NCBI RefSeq assembly: GCF_002895945.1
Contig: NZ_NPZB01000001.1
Location: 1,503,501 to 1,567,500, forward strand
Origin: Solilutibacter silvestris
Lineage (GTDB): Bacteria; Pseudomonadota; Gammaproteobacteria; Xanthomonadales; Xanthomonadaceae
Length of the DNA stretch: 64,000 nucleotides
Direction: 5' to 3'
Positions within the stretch are counted from its first letter, which is position 1. Every line of letters begins with the position of its first letter. Below the pieces are notes generated by a model. That model was not told the DNA's origin and made no database searches. It saw only the letters and a program-made list of their open reading frames with translations. Shown piece after piece: positions 17,801 through 26,571 of this stretch. A program made the translations under genes and the position numbers.

Positions 17801-17910
17801 GCCTAACACCAGAGTTAAGCCGCGCCGAGAGTGGAGCGGTTTTGGGCTAGCGTAGCGCAAAGCCCAAAACCGTGCCACGAAGCGGCGTCGGCTTGAACGA
17901 CTAGTTAGAC
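17801..17910 (-). repeat. attC of cassette C43
   Basis: Type B, 110 bp; right core GTTAGAC. Confidence 0.95.
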
Positions 17911-17931
17911 CGCACTCGATTGCCTCTATCC

Positions 17932-18183
17932 TTATTCGCGATTGCCCCAGTGCCAGCTAGGCGGTTCGCCCTTTAACCACATAACAAATGTTAACAACCC
18001 AATTAGACAGATGATGAAGACGGCAAAAATGGCATGGTTGCGATGTGGTTGGATGTAGTAACTGCCTATGAGTGCGCTGGCAATGAAGAGTGCGAGAACA
18101 ACCCAGCCTTGCCAAGCGATGGGGAGGCCCCAACCCCACCCGTAACGCTTGGTAGGGAACCAGTATCGAGGATCATTTGACAC
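17932..18183 (-). CDS. C43: small membrane protein (second gene)
   Basis: 83 residues, two hydrophobic segments, Trp-rich ends (YGWGWGLPIAWQGW, WHWGN). Shares the cassette with the next gene because no attC lies between them. Confidence 0.6.
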   Translation of the reverse strand: MSNDPRYWFPTKRYGWGWGLPIAWQGWVVLALFIASALIGSYYIQPHRNHAIFAVFIICLIGLLTFVMWLKGEPPSWHWGNRE

Positions 18184-18211
18184 GAAGAACCTCCCGGGTT
18201 CAGGCGTTAAA

Positions 18212-18475
18212 TTATTGTCCAGTGCGCTTAGGGCTGAACAAACGCTGCTCTACCAATGAGCAAAGAAGAAGCACTGCGCCGAGAATGGCGTAATGCTTCC
18301 ATCCGGAGAATTGGAAGTACGAGTTAATTAAATTTGCCAAGGTGACTGCAGCAGCTAGTGCCACAACAAATGTAATTCTGATTTGCTTATCGCCCGCGAT
18401 CCTCGCAATCACCCATACAGCGCCTCCTGCAAGGAGGGATGTAATAAAGGTCATTAATGCTTGTTGGATATCCAT
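18212..18475 (-). CDS. C43: small membrane protein (first gene)
   Basis: 87 residues from ATG 18475 (MDIQQALMTFITSLL), three hydrophobic segments. Unknown. Only 28 bp separate it from the following gene, so the two probably form a two-gene cassette. Confidence 0.6.
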   Translation of the reverse strand: MDIQQALMTFITSLLAGGAVWVIARIAGDKQIRITFVVALAAAVTLANLINSYFQFSGWKHYAILGAVLLLCSLVEQRLFSPKRTGQ

Positions 18476-18490
18476 GGGGTTCCTTGTGCG

Positions 18491-18600
18491 GTCTAACACC
18501 TGAGTTAAGCCGCGCCGAGAGTGACGCGGTTTTGGGCTAGCGTAGCTGAAAGCCCAAAACCGTGCCACGAAGCGGTGTCGGCTTGAACGATTAGTTAGGG
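18491..18600 (-). repeat. attC of cassette C42
   Basis: Type B variant (GTGACGCGG), 110 bp; cores GTCTAAC and GTTAGGG. Confidence 0.94.
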
Positions 18601-18610
18601 CGCAATGACC

Positions 18611-18982
18611 TTACACGTCGTCATCTGGCCCTATGTCTTCAAATCTAAAGCCGGGCTTTAGCATTGGGCCAATTTCCCGAAAATGTTCATAGTAGAGTCG
18701 CTGAAGTCGGTGCCTTGTCGCTTTTCTAACTTCAGGGTCATTCTTCTTTGAGTTTTCCAAGAAGATATGCTCGATTTCTTTGAGTTGTTCTTTACAAAAT
18801 TGAAGTGATTTTATGGCTGCTTTGCTCTTTGACTTATTGACGACGGAATCAATTCCAAGCTGAACTGCCTCAAAAGCTTCTTCAATGGATTGTCCATGCA
18901 TGGAAAATTCCGGTGCATCGACCATCAATGCGGCAAACATGTCGCCGGTTTCTGAATATCCAGATGGGATATATCTCATCAT
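18611..18982 (-). CDS. C42: hypothetical cytosolic protein
   Basis: 123 residues. N-terminal AALMVDAPEFSMHGQSIEEA loosely resembles the HicB partial RNase-H-like fold, followed by a charged helical region. The resemblance is weak and no partner toxin is present. Confidence 0.55.
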   Translation of the reverse strand: MMRYIPSGYSETGDMFAALMVDAPEFSMHGQSIEEAFEAVQLGIDSVVNKSKSKAAIKSLQFCKEQLKEIEHIFLENSKKNDPEVRKATRHRLQRLYYEHFREIGPMLKPGFRFEDIGPDDDV

Positions 18983-18986
18983 TGCG

Positions 18987-19096
18987 CCCTAACACCAGAG
19001 TTAAGCCGCGCCGAGAGTGGTGCGGTTTTGGGCTAGCGTAGCGCAAAGCCCAAAACTGTGCCACGAAGCGGCGTCGGCTTGAACGATTAGTTAGGC
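18987..19096 (-). repeat. attC of cassette C41
   Basis: Type B, 110 bp; cores CCCTAAC and GTTAGGC. Confidence 0.96.
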
Positions 19097-19453
19097 TATG
19101 GAACTAGGAGGCCAAGGCTTTGGATCATTGCGAGGAGGTGGTTCATACAATTCTTGCTCCCACGCTTCAAATGGTGGAGTGGCCTGATACGAAGAATCAC
19201 AGTATTGACGAATGTATTGAGCGGATCGAAATTCAGCGTATTTGGCATTGACTGGGGCGCCAGATTCGTCAAACTCAATTACATTTGCGAAAATTGCATA
19301 AGCAATTTCGAGCATGCTTGGTTCTTCAACCATTACATCTCGGTATTCAACGTTTTCAAGGAGTGGGAAACCGAGAGAGCCATTGGCGACCCAGAAACTG
19401 AACGTTCTGAGCGCACCAGAAAATGCGGGACTAAGTTTCTTCGGATGCGACAT
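19091..19453 (-). CDS. C41: hypothetical protein
   Basis: 120 residues from ATG 19453 (MSHPKKLSPAFSGALRTFSFW), soluble and acidic, with a Pro-rich C-terminus. It reads like the small immunity-type proteins found in cassettes, but no family can be named with confidence. Confidence 0.55.
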   Translation of the reverse strand: MSHPKKLSPAFSGALRTFSFWVANGSLGFPLLENVEYRDVMVEEPSMLEIAYAIFANVIEFDESGAPVNAKYAEFRSAQYIRQYCDSSYQATPPFEAWEQELYEPPPRNDPKPWPPSSIA

Positions 19454-19467
19454 TTTAGTAGTCCGTA

Positions 19468-19578
19468 GCCTAACACCTGAGTTAAGCCGCAGCGCGCAGT
19501 GGCGCGGACAGCGTGGTAGCGTGAGCGTACCACGCTGGCAAGCCACGAAGCGGTGTCGGCTTGAACGAGCTGTTAGAC
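19468..19578 (-). repeat. attC of cassette C40
   Basis: Type A, 111 bp; right core GTTAGAC. Confidence 0.95.
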
Positions 19579-19890
19579 CGCATGCTGTGATTCTACTTTT
19601 TTGCAATCAACCATTGCCTGAGCGAAATTGGCGACGTTTTTTGCAGCATAGACTGCGGCTGCATTAAACGCATCCAAGTTAGCCTCGGATTTGTCGGACT
19701 GATAGCGTTTCTGAGCCTCGGCGGTTTTAGCATTTGCAGCGTGTGCGTCGGCATCGAGTTTAGACAAGGCAGAGTGAGAGCAGTCTACGGGACCATTTTT
19801 GCCCTCGACCAGATGGGAGTCCTGCGACGGAGTATGGGCGCAGGAAGCGAGAGTAGCTGTAAAAACGAGATAGCGAAATAATTTCATCAT
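19573..19890 (-). CDS. C40: small lipoprotein
   Basis: 105 residues with lipobox LASC (Cys about 17) and an Ala-rich helical mature region (DADAHAANAKTAEAQKRYQ). Stop lies in the attC. Confidence 0.65.
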   Translation of the reverse strand: MMKLFRYLVFTATLASCAHTPSQDSHLVEGKNGPVDCSHSALSKLDADAHAANAKTAEAQKRYQSDKSEANLDAFNAAAVYAAKNVANFAQAMVDCKKVESQHAV

Positions 19891-19893
19891 GCG

Positions 19894-20004
19894 GACTAAC
19901 ACCAGAGTTAAGCCGCAATGCGCAGTGGCGCGGGCGGCGTGGTAGCGTCAGCGTACCACGCAGACAAGCCACGAAGCAGTGTCGGCTTGAACGACTAGTT
20001 ATGC
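19894..20004 (-). repeat. attC of cassette C39
   Basis: Type A', 111 bp; right core GTTATGC. The same attC accompanies all four N1 cassettes. Confidence 0.95.
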
Positions 20005-20323
20005 GACACCGGCGACCATGCTGAGCATAAGTTTCTGGTCGTTCCTTTGGTTGCATCGACGCCATGCCACGGCGGCGCTGACGCGCCTGGCGCCATGCCC
20101 ACTGGCAAAAAACGCCAGCGGACACGGTCGGAAAAGCGCTTTGGGGCCGCGCGACAGATGCGAGCATCTGCTGCGCGATCCCTGCAGCGCTTTTCTAGCA
20201 TGTCGTCGAGCATTCAGTCACTTGGGAAAGCTGCCCTTTGCGATTCAGGCTTTTCAGGCAAAGGTCGGCTTTTCCTGACGGTCGACCAACAAATGCAGTG
20301 CCTAGAATTCTCGTTCCGGTGCC
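20005..20323. other. C39: ORF-less cassette, family N1 copy a
   Basis: 319 bp almost identical to C20 (30184-30502) and clearly related to C14 and C11. Single-base indels between the two pairs (for example near 20150 and 20250) shift every reading frame, so a conserved protein is unlikely. A local hairpin GCTGC/GCAGC lies near 20170-20190. Candidate non-coding RNA or regulatory cassette. Confidence 0.75.
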
Positions 20324-20433
20324 GCATAACACCAGAGTTAAGCCGCGCCGAGAGTGGTGCGGTTTTGGGCTAGCGTAGCGCAAAGCCCAAAACTGTGCCA
20401 TGAAGCGGCGTCGGCTTGAACGACTAGTTAGGG
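20324..20433 (-). repeat. attC of cassette C38
   Basis: Type B, 110 bp; cores GCATAAC and GTTAGGG. Confidence 0.95.
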
Positions 20434-20439
20434 CCAGGA

Positions 20440-20835
20440 CTATGGAACGCGATGTTCTGTCAAAGCAGTGCCATCTTTGTCTACGGTGGAAAGCTGCGAA
20501 TGATCTATGGAGATTACTTTGTCCCGACTAACATCGCCAACGGGAACAAATTTAGGAGAATTTGAGCTTGTGCATGTGGTTACGACTGTATCGCCCTCGA
20601 CTCTCCAAGTGCCGACTGTTACTACTTCCGAGACATTTTGGCCCTGAATGATTTTGACGGTTTCTTCGACGATACCATCAGTCTTGAAAATTCTACTGCC
20701 TACTAGGTGTGCTCCGTTGGTATCAATCACTCCGGACCATTGACCTGGAAGTAATTCCTTAATCTTATCGGATTGCGGGGTTTTAGTGCACCCAAGAAGA
20801 AATAGAGTGGTAAATAGTAAGCTTATAAACTTCAC
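20440..20835 (-). CDS. C38: lipoprotein
   Basis: 131 residues from GTG 20835 with AGGAG eight bases upstream. Lipobox FLLGC (Cys about 16). The mature beta-rich part (GQWSGVIDTNGAHLVGSRIFKTDG, GTWRVEGDTVVTTC) has the look of a lipocalin-like or DUF-type ligand-binding barrel, unassigned. Confidence 0.65.
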   Translation of the reverse strand: MKFISLLFTTLFLLGCTKTPQSDKIKELLPGQWSGVIDTNGAHLVGSRIFKTDGIVEETVKIIQGQNVSEVVTVGTWRVEGDTVVTTCTSSNSPKFVPVGDVSRDKVISIDHSQLSTVDKDGTALTEHRVP

Positions 20836-20858
20836 GCTGGAAACTCCTGTTGACTTGG

Positions 20859-20969
20859 CCCTAACACCTGAGTTAAGCCGCAACGCGCAGTGGCGTAGAC
20901 GGCGTGGTAGCGTCAGCGTACCACGCTGGCAAGCCACGAAGCGGTGTCGGCTTGAACGAACAGTTAGGC
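20859..20969 (-). repeat. attC of cassette C37
   Basis: Type A (GTCAGCG centre), 111 bp; cores CCCTAAC and GTTAGGC. Confidence 0.95.
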
Positions 20970-21294
20970 GTTTCTCTTTGGGACGTGTTAGCCAAGTAGG
21001 TGCCTTTAAAAAAGATTGGCCGACGGCAAGATTCTATATGGGGTGACGGTTTTTGCAGTTGCCTTTGGGCAGAGTATAGAACTGAGCCGTCATTCTATTG
21101 GAAGGGCTTCCAGATGTAAGCTTGCACGGCCATGGACAGGCAGGGCGCTCCCGAAGGTTCTTGGGCGCCACAAGGGCTCGGAATGGCCGTGCAAGCGTTC
21201 CCGAGCGAGATTGTTTTTTTGATCTTGGGTCACGACCAAGAAATGGCCAACTTGAAGCTCTTTAATGGAGCGCGAAATAACCTACGAATGGAAC
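20970..21294. other. C37: ORF-less cassette, family N3 copy a
   Basis: About 325 bp with no credible gene. Shares blocks with C36 (AAGCTTGC-CGGC, CCCGAAGGTTC, GGCCGTGCAAGCGTT, GGAGCGCGAAA), yet the open frames differ. Confidence 0.6.
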
Positions 21295-21405
21295 GCCTAA
21301 CACCTGAGTTAAGCCGCAACGCGCAGTGGCGCGGACGGCGTGGTAGCGTGAGCGTACCACGCTGGCAAGCCACGAAGCGGTGTCGGCTTGAACGAACAGT
21401 TAGGC
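21295..21405 (-). repeat. attC of cassette C36
   Basis: Type A, 111 bp; cores GCCTAAC and GTTAGGC. Confidence 0.96.
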
Positions 21406-21729
21406 ATTTCTCTGGGCTGCTAGTGAGCCTGGAAGCGCTTTAGCCAAAATTGGGCTGCCGGAATGCTCGATAGGGCGATGTATTTGCTTTTGCTCGCATC
21501 GAAGAAGCATTTCTCACACCGATTGCCTACCGCTTGGGAGAACTGCCTGATGCGAGCTTGCGCGGCTCTGGGCGGGCGGGGCGTACCCGAAGGTTCCTTG
21601 GAGTTCTGGAGGTTTGGAGTGGCCGTGCAAGCGTTGGTGAGCGAAACGCTTTTGCCCCTTTGGTGCGATGCAACACATAGTCAAATGGCAGATTGTCTTT
21701 TGGAGCGCGAAACTAATACCGAATGGAAG
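21406..21729. other. C36: ORF-less cassette, family N3 copy b
   Basis: About 324 bp related to C37 in the same order of blocks. No credible gene. The two lie side by side, so a tandem duplication followed by divergence is possible. Confidence 0.6.
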
Positions 21730-21839
21730 GCCTAACACCCGAATTAAGCCGCGCCGAGAGTGGTGCGGATTTGGGCTAGCGTAGCGCAAAGCCCAAATCC
21801 GTGCCACGAAGCGGCGTCGGCTTGAATGAGCTGTTAGAT
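21730..21839 (-). repeat. attC of cassette C35
   Basis: Type B, 110 bp; GAATTAAG left arm, right core GTTAGAT. Confidence 0.94.
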
Positions 21840-22027
21840 TGTGCGGCGCCTGGAACGCCCGGGCGCAAAAAGACGCCGCGCCGCGCGCAGCCTGACGAGC
21901 ACGGCGCGGGGCGGAGGGAAATGGGAAAAGAAGCGACAGACTTCCCAAAGCCATGCCCGACGCCGAGAGTGGGCCAGATTGCCCCTGCAGCTTTGCCTTT
22001 AAAGCCAACACAACTACCGAACGCACA
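21840..22027. other. C35: ORF-less cassette
   Basis: The shortest insert, about 188 bp and GC-rich. No ATG-started frame of believable composition. Contains GC-rich inverted stretches around 21860-21910. Confidence 0.55.
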
Positions 22028-22138
22028 AACTAACACCTGAGTTAAGCCGCAACGCGCAGTGGCGCGGGCGGCGTGGTAGCGTGAGCGTACCACGCTGGCA
22101 AGCCACGAAGCGGTGTCGGCTTGAACGAATAGTTAGCG
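22028..22138 (-). repeat. attC of cassette C34
   Basis: Type A, 111 bp; cores AACTAAC and GTTAGCG. Confidence 0.94.
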
Positions 22139-22163
22139 ATCAATGGCTTAGAAGTACTTAGCC

Positions 22164-22439
22164 TCATATTTTGATGGTGTATTTGACCAACATCCCACAA
22201 ATAGCCACGACTAATCCAGTAACCGAAATCCAAAACAAGTAAGAATTTTCAGTTGTGGCCTCTTTTAGGTTGAGTGGGGCATTGCGGTACGTAGCGAAAG
22301 CCATTAGTCCAAAACCAACTGCTTCCAATAAATTGTAGATATGGTGGCCATACCAAATAAAATCCACAAGCGACCCAACGGAGAGTATTGCTGGGAGCCA
22401 AAACCAAATTGCAGATCGTGTGCGAGTGCTTTTTTCCAT
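22164..22439 (-). CDS. C34: small membrane protein
   Basis: 91 residues with three hydrophobic segments; a strong GGAGG lies ahead of ATG 22439. Unknown family. Confidence 0.65.
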   Translation of the reverse strand: MEKSTRTRSAIWFWLPAILSVGSLVDFIWYGHHIYNLLEAVGFGLMAFATYRNAPLNLKEATTENSYLFWISVTGLVVAICGMLVKYTIKI

Positions 22440-22456
22440 GATCTCCCTCCATTGAG

Positions 22457-22566
22457 CGCTAACACCAGAGTTAAGCCGCGCCGAGAGTGGTGCGGTTTTG
22501 GGCTAGCGTAGCGCAAAGCCAAAAACCGTGCCACGAAGCGGCGTCGGCTTGAACGATTAGTTAGGC
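22457..22566 (-). repeat. attC of cassette C33
   Basis: Type B, 110 bp; cores CGCTAAC and GTTAGGC. Confidence 0.95.
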
Positions 22567-22995
22567 GTCACGCTGGCCACTTGAAAAGTAGGCTATGACC
22601 TCTGGGTCATCTTGGACAATATGGTCAGTTATATGAAAGACTTGGTCTTTCCAATGATGGGCTAGGGCTTCTCCACGGTTTAATAGTCGGCCTAAGTACG
22701 TCGTATCCGCCCACGGCGATTCATCTGCGTCCATAAGGCCAACGTTGAAATTGTCGCCTGTTTCCCAAAGGCGAAAGGGAAAGGCTAGACGATCTTCAGG
22801 AGTGGATTTGTCGCCCCATGAGCCGAGTCCAATTAGGCCGACCATTTGGTGATCAGGATGACTTGGAGTGTATTGCAAGTAATACACAGCAAGAGCATTT
22901 CCATCATCTGTCACGAATCGCGTCAAACGGATGGTTTCTTTCCCGCAACATTCACAGGTATATGAGTTTTGTGGTTCAAATTCGATAGAAATCAT
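22561..22995 (-). CDS. C33: hypothetical protein with CxxC motif
   Basis: 144 residues from ATG 22995. TCECCGKE at residues 13-20 could bind zinc. The rest is soluble and acidic (LIGLGSWGDKSTPEDRLAF, LMDADESPW). Not assigned. Stop lies in the attC. Confidence 0.65.
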   Translation of the reverse strand: MISIEFEPQNSYTCECCGKETIRLTRFVTDDGNALAVYYLQYTPSHPDHQMVGLIGLGSWGDKSTPEDRLAFPFRLWETGDNFNVGLMDADESPWADTTYLGRLLNRGEALAHHWKDQVFHITDHIVQDDPEVIAYFSSGQRDA

Positions 22996-23003
22996 CTTGT
23001 GAC

Positions 23004-23115
23004 GCCTAACACCTGAGTTAAGCCGCAACGCGCAGTGGCGGCGGACGCGTGCTAGCGTAGCGTAGGCACGCGGACGATGCCACGAAGCGGGGTCGGCTTG
23101 AACGAATAGTTAGGG
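23004..23115 (-). repeat. attC of cassette C32
   Basis: Type E (GTGCTAGCGTAGCGTAGGCAC centre), 112 bp. Confidence 0.93.
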
Positions 23116-23166
23116 CTCACGATCAGCCATTTCCTGAATAGGACCAAGCCGACTTTGTATATGGCA

Positions 23167-23646
23167 TTACAAAGACAAAGTCGTCAGAATGCGGAAAAGC
23201 AGCATTGCCATTAGGCCAAACACGATAGAAAAATAAAGGCTAAAAAAATGGCCCTCTTTATCCCAAGCATGTATGTAATCTTCTGGAGTTCGACCAAATA
23301 GAGTGCTTTCACCATTAGCAATAGTAAGCGCCAATGGGACCTTATCAATGTATCCGCTGTTAACTCGAGTAAATCTTGCCGTCATTGTCAGTCCATCCTG
23401 TCGGGGCAAAAAATAAACACAAGACCCGACTCCGCCGAAAGTTATCGAACAAAATACCCGCTGGTCCCCAATCCAAGTCGCAGATCCATATTTTCCGTGG
23501 TCCTCATACCTATAGATTCCAGTTACTTGATACGTCTGCTGAAAATCGGCGACCTTAGGAGGGGCGCAGTAGTGGCTGCGAAATATGCTCTGTCCCGCAT
23601 ATGAAAGAAAAAAGACGACAATACCGATTGCAAAGTACTTGATCAT
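23167..23646 (-). CDS. C32: membrane protein with extracytoplasmic domain
   Basis: 159 residues from ATG 23646. One hydrophobic segment at each end flanks a beta-rich region with three cysteines, the layout of DUF3592-like proteins. Not certain. 23116-23166 is untranslated. Confidence 0.6.
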   Translation of the reverse strand: MIKYFAIGIVVFFLSYAGQSIFRSHYCAPPKVADFQQTYQVTGIYRYEDHGKYGSATWIGDQRVFCSITFGGVGSCVYFLPRQDGLTMTARFTRVNSGYIDKVPLALTIANGESTLFGRTPEDYIHAWDKEGHFFSLYFSIVFGLMAMLLFRILTTLSL

Positions 23647-23709
23647 AGGGAAACAAAATTGTTCTGGTTTGATAATGGTTGCTTGATCGCGAAGGTTTTC
23701 ATCGTGAGT

Positions 23710-23819
23710 CCCTAACACCAGAGTTAAGCCGCGCCGAGAGTGGTGCGGTTTTGGGCTAGCGTAGCGTAAAGCCCAAAACCGTGCCACGAAGCGGCGTCGG
23801 CTTGAACGATTAGTTAGGG
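23710..23819 (-). repeat. attC of cassette C31
   Basis: Type B, 110 bp; cores CCCTAAC and GTTAGGG. Confidence 0.96.
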
Positions 23820-24161
23820 CGAATGGTCTATGGGGCCAACAAGCTCCGCGGATTTACGAAGAGCTAGTCCAGATACGAGATTGGTGAGGACGGGAATTGC
23901 GAGAATTGTGGCCGTGGCCCGCCAGCCATAGATGTGCCTTGTGCCGGAGAGTACGAAATAAAGCCACACCAATGTGACGGAAACGGCTATTGAGATGACG
24001 GATGCAATAGTGGCAGAGGTAACGGAGCGGTTAGAAAAACGAAACCAGTTCTGACAGATACGGCACCAGAACAATTCGCGTGCGAGCCTGAGTCCAGGCA
24101 GGAAGTCCCAGAGCCTGGTCTTGATTCGCTTTTCACACACGGGGCAATAAATGGTTTCCAT
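23814..24161 (-). CDS. C31: zinc-ribbon membrane protein
   Basis: 115 residues. CPVC at 6-9 and CRIC at 33-36 form a four-cysteine zinc ribbon in front of two membrane segments. Common small architecture without a known function. Confidence 0.7.
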   Translation of the reverse strand: METIYCPVCEKRIKTRLWDFLPGLRLARELFWCRICQNWFRFSNRSVTSATIASVISIAVSVTLVWLYFVLSGTRHIYGWRATATILAIPVLTNLVSGLALRKSAELVGPIDHSP

Positions 24162-24164
24162 GCG

Positions 24165-24275
24165 CCCTAACACCTGAGTTAAGCCGCAACGCGCAGTGGC
24201 GCAGACGGCGTGGTAGCGTGAGCGTACCACGCTGGCAAGCCACGAAGCGGTGTCGGCTTGAACGATTAGTTAGCC
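24165..24275 (-). repeat. attC of cassette C30
   Basis: Type A, 111 bp; right core GTTAGCC. Confidence 0.95.
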
Positions 24276-24283
24276 TGAACGGA

Positions 24284-24661
24284 CTAGAACATTCCGAGCT
24301 TGTTTGGCGAATCCTTCGGAATTTGCTGGCCCACGTCCCACATCTCAACAATCTTGCCATTCTCAAATCGCAGGATATGGACGACAGCAATGTCGATGTC
24401 GACATTTTCACGGCGTAGATGAGAATAGACCGCGACTCGGTCAGCAGATTCTATGGTTTGCTTGACCACAAAGGACTTGTTGGGCTCGGACTTGGCGCTT
24501 TCTTCCATCCCGCGAAGCAGGGATTCCCGGTCGCTTGGGAAATACGTATTGTGGTGCCGGAAGTCGTCAGATACGTATTCATCATAGGCTTTCCTGACTT
24601 GGCCAGCGGCACATTTGGTTAGAAAATCAGTGGCTTTATCAGCGTTGCCTTGAATCGCCAT
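24284..24661 (-). CDS. C30: SnoaL-like / NTF2-like protein
   Basis: 125 residues of the nuclear-transport-factor-2 cone fold: KATDFLTKCAAGQVRKAYDEYVSDDFRHHNTYF and HILRFENGKIVEMWDVGQ are typical of SnoaL-like polyketide-cyclase relatives. Ligand or reaction unknown. Confidence 0.83.
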   Translation of the reverse strand: MAIQGNADKATDFLTKCAAGQVRKAYDEYVSDDFRHHNTYFPSDRESLLRGMEESAKSEPNKSFVVKQTIESADRVAVYSHLRRENVDIDIAVVHILRFENGKIVEMWDVGQQIPKDSPNKLGMF

Positions 24662-24677
24662 GATGTTGCTCCGTGCA

Positions 24678-24788
24678 GGCTAACACCTGAGTTAAGCCGC
24701 AACGCGCAGTGGCGCGGACGGCGTGGTAGCGTGAGCGTACCACGCTGGCAAGCCACGAAGCGGTGTCGGCTTGAACGATTAGTTAGCC
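24678..24788 (-). repeat. attC of cassette C29
   Basis: Type A, 111 bp; cores GGCTAAC and GTTAGCC. Confidence 0.95.
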
Positions 24789-25256
24789 TGCTGTGCCTTG
24801 AAGCCTTGCCCACATCCAGACTTTGGTCCCGTTCGGAAGATTATGGGTACCAATGCCGGAAAAATTGAGATTGCGAAGCACAGAGACCGATGGGCCGCTT
24901 TCTACACTTGTGACGGCAATTGGGCAGGCATCACTGCGTGTGGAGAGGACGGTCTTCATCGCGGCCGTGGCGATTCCTTGACCTCGGTAAGCAGGGGCGA
25001 CCTCATACCCAACTTGAACCTCGCTCTTGTGGTCAGGGGCGGAAAGGAATCCGCCACTTCCAAGAATGGCCTTTTTGTCATGATCTAAGAAAAGGAAGAT
25101 CGGCCAGCCAGGAATGTGCGGACTAGTGAGGGCATCAGGAAATTCCGGCCAACCATCGGGAACGGATAGTTCTAGTTTTTCCCCAAGCTTGTTTGGGGAT
25201 TCTCGGAATATTCTTCTGAGATCCTCGGTCATTTCCAATAGCATGATCGAGAGCAT
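24783..25256 (-). CDS. C29: GNAT-family N-acetyltransferase
   Basis: About 157 residues (starts at 25256, 25244 or 25232 are possible). The acetyl-CoA motif APAYRGQGIATAAMK and SVRNLNFSG-type C-terminal strand place it in the RimJ-like GNATs. Substrate unknown. Stop lies in the attC. Confidence 0.83.
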   Translation of the reverse strand: MLSIMLLEMTEDLRRIFRESPNKLGEKLELSVPDGWPEFPDALTSPHIPGWPIFLFLDHDKKAILGSGGFLSAPDHKSEVQVGYEVAPAYRGQGIATAAMKTVLSTRSDACPIAVTSVESGPSVSVLRNLNFSGIGTHNLPNGTKVWMWARLQGTAG

Positions 25257-25274
25257 CGAAGTGACCAAAAAGCA

Positions 25275-25385
25275 GGCTAACACCTGAGTTAAGCCGCAAC
25301 GCGCAGTGGCGCGGACGGCGTGGTAGCGTGAGCGTACCACGCTGGCAAGCCACGAAGCGGTGTCGGCTTGAACGATTAGTTAGGT
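25275..25385 (-). repeat. attC of cassette C28
   Basis: Type A, 111 bp; cores GGCTAAC and GTTAGGT. Confidence 0.95.
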
Positions 25386-25853
25386 CTCGGACGAATCAAG
25401 TATTTTGCGATAAACGATAAACCCGGAACGCTCCGCGATCTTGTCGTATAGCCGCATGGCGGTTGCATTGGTTTCATGTGTTTGCCAATAAACCCGAGGT
25501 GACCCAGCGGATTTTGCGAGGTCATAAACAGAAAATATCAATTTCTGCCCAATTCCCAAGCCGCGAGCTTGTGGTTCAGTGAAAAGATCCTGCAGGTAGC
25601 ACGTAGGCTGGATCTGAATCGTGCTGCGATGGAACAGATAATGGGCCAGCCCGACAATTTTGCCATTAGTCTCGGCCACTAGGGCATGGACTGGTTCGGC
25701 TGGGTCAAAAATCCTCTGCCAGGTAGTATTCGTGATTTCGTGGGGGAGAGCAGTTGTACCGGAACGTCCGTAGAACGCGTTGTACCCAGTCCACAGTTGC
25801 AGCCATTGCGAGAAGTCGTCGCTCCTGACTTCACGGACTACGATTTTATTCAT
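25380..25853 (-). CDS. C28: GNAT-family N-acetyltransferase
   Basis: 157 residues from ATG 25853. Motif A is EPQARGLGIGQKLIF, followed by the usual TNATAMRLYDKIAERSGF. Similar to the GNATs that modify amines or aminoglycosides; substrate not predictable. Stop lies in the attC. Confidence 0.87.
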   Translation of the reverse strand: MNKIVVREVRSDDFSQWLQLWTGYNAFYGRSGTTALPHEITNTTWQRIFDPAEPVHALVAETNGKIVGLAHYLFHRSTIQIQPTCYLQDLFTEPQARGLGIGQKLIFSVYDLAKSAGSPRVYWQTHETNATAMRLYDKIAERSGFIVYRKILDSSET

Positions 25854-25858
25854 ACGAG

Positions 25859-25969
25859 ACCTAACACCAGAGTTAAGCCGCGCCGAGAGTGGTGCGGTTT
25901 TTGGGCTAGCGTAGCGCAAAGCCCAAAACCGTGCCACGAAGCGGCGTCGGCTTGAACGATTAGTTAGAC
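25859..25969 (-). repeat. attC of cassette C27
   Basis: Type B, 111 bp; right core GTTAGAC. Confidence 0.95.
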
Positions 25970-25977
25970 GTGTGGCT

Positions 25978-26435
25978 TTAACGCATTGCATTGGCGAGAG
26001 CTTCAGTTACCAAAGCTTCCACTATGGGAGTGGCGGCCGTGTGCATGTCATCAGACACGGCTCCTTGAACTTGTTGAAGCTTCGCAAAGTAGGGGATGAA
26101 CGGCCTTGCTCCGATAGAGATAGCAACTCTGCCTGTGACAGATGTGCAGCATATGCTTTTGCCAGGGCAGCATCCCACTGGGCTTGATATTGTGGAACCA
26201 ACCGATGGATTTCGGCAGTCACCTTCACCGGTCCAGCCATGCCATAGGTATGAGTTGCGGCCGCAGTTCTATTGGCGATGCCTTCTAAATTACGACCCAT
26301 CTGGAAGTTGTGAACCAAGTCAGCGGCAGCATCGTTGGTGGTTTGGCGTGACTGAGATGCAAATGCTTCCGTGTTGGAGCTGTGTCCACTACAGCCGGCA
26401 AGAAGCAAGGTCAAGGCCACGATTACAAGTCGCAT
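25978..26435 (-). pseudogene. C27: DUF2059-like lipoprotein, frameshifted
   Basis: ATG 26435 opens a lipoprotein (LLLAGC) of DUF2059-like build. The frame closes early at 26022. The expected C-terminal part (FAKLQQVQGAVSDDMHTAATP...) continues in another frame to 25978, with the switch near 26080-26105. A one-base loss there would explain it, so the gene is disrupted or misread. Confidence 0.65.
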
Positions 26436-26451
26436 ATGTGTCTCTCCATAC

Positions 26452-26562
26452 GTCTAACACCTGAGTTAAGTTGCGCAGCGCAGTGGCGCCGGCTCGTGCT
26501 AGCGTAGCGTAAGCACGGGCAGGATGCCACGAAGCGGCGTCAACTTGAACGAATAGTTAGGC
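26452..26562 (-). repeat. attC of cassette C26
   Basis: Type E, 111 bp; arms AAGTTGCG and CGTCAACTT; cores GTCTAAC and GTTAGGC. Confidence 0.94.
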
Positions 26563-26571
26563 AGATGGCCG

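Noticed and set aside
20018..20373. Plus-strand frames inside the N1 cassettes
   Set aside because: Frames are broken by indels between copies and end inside the following attC; no conserved protein.
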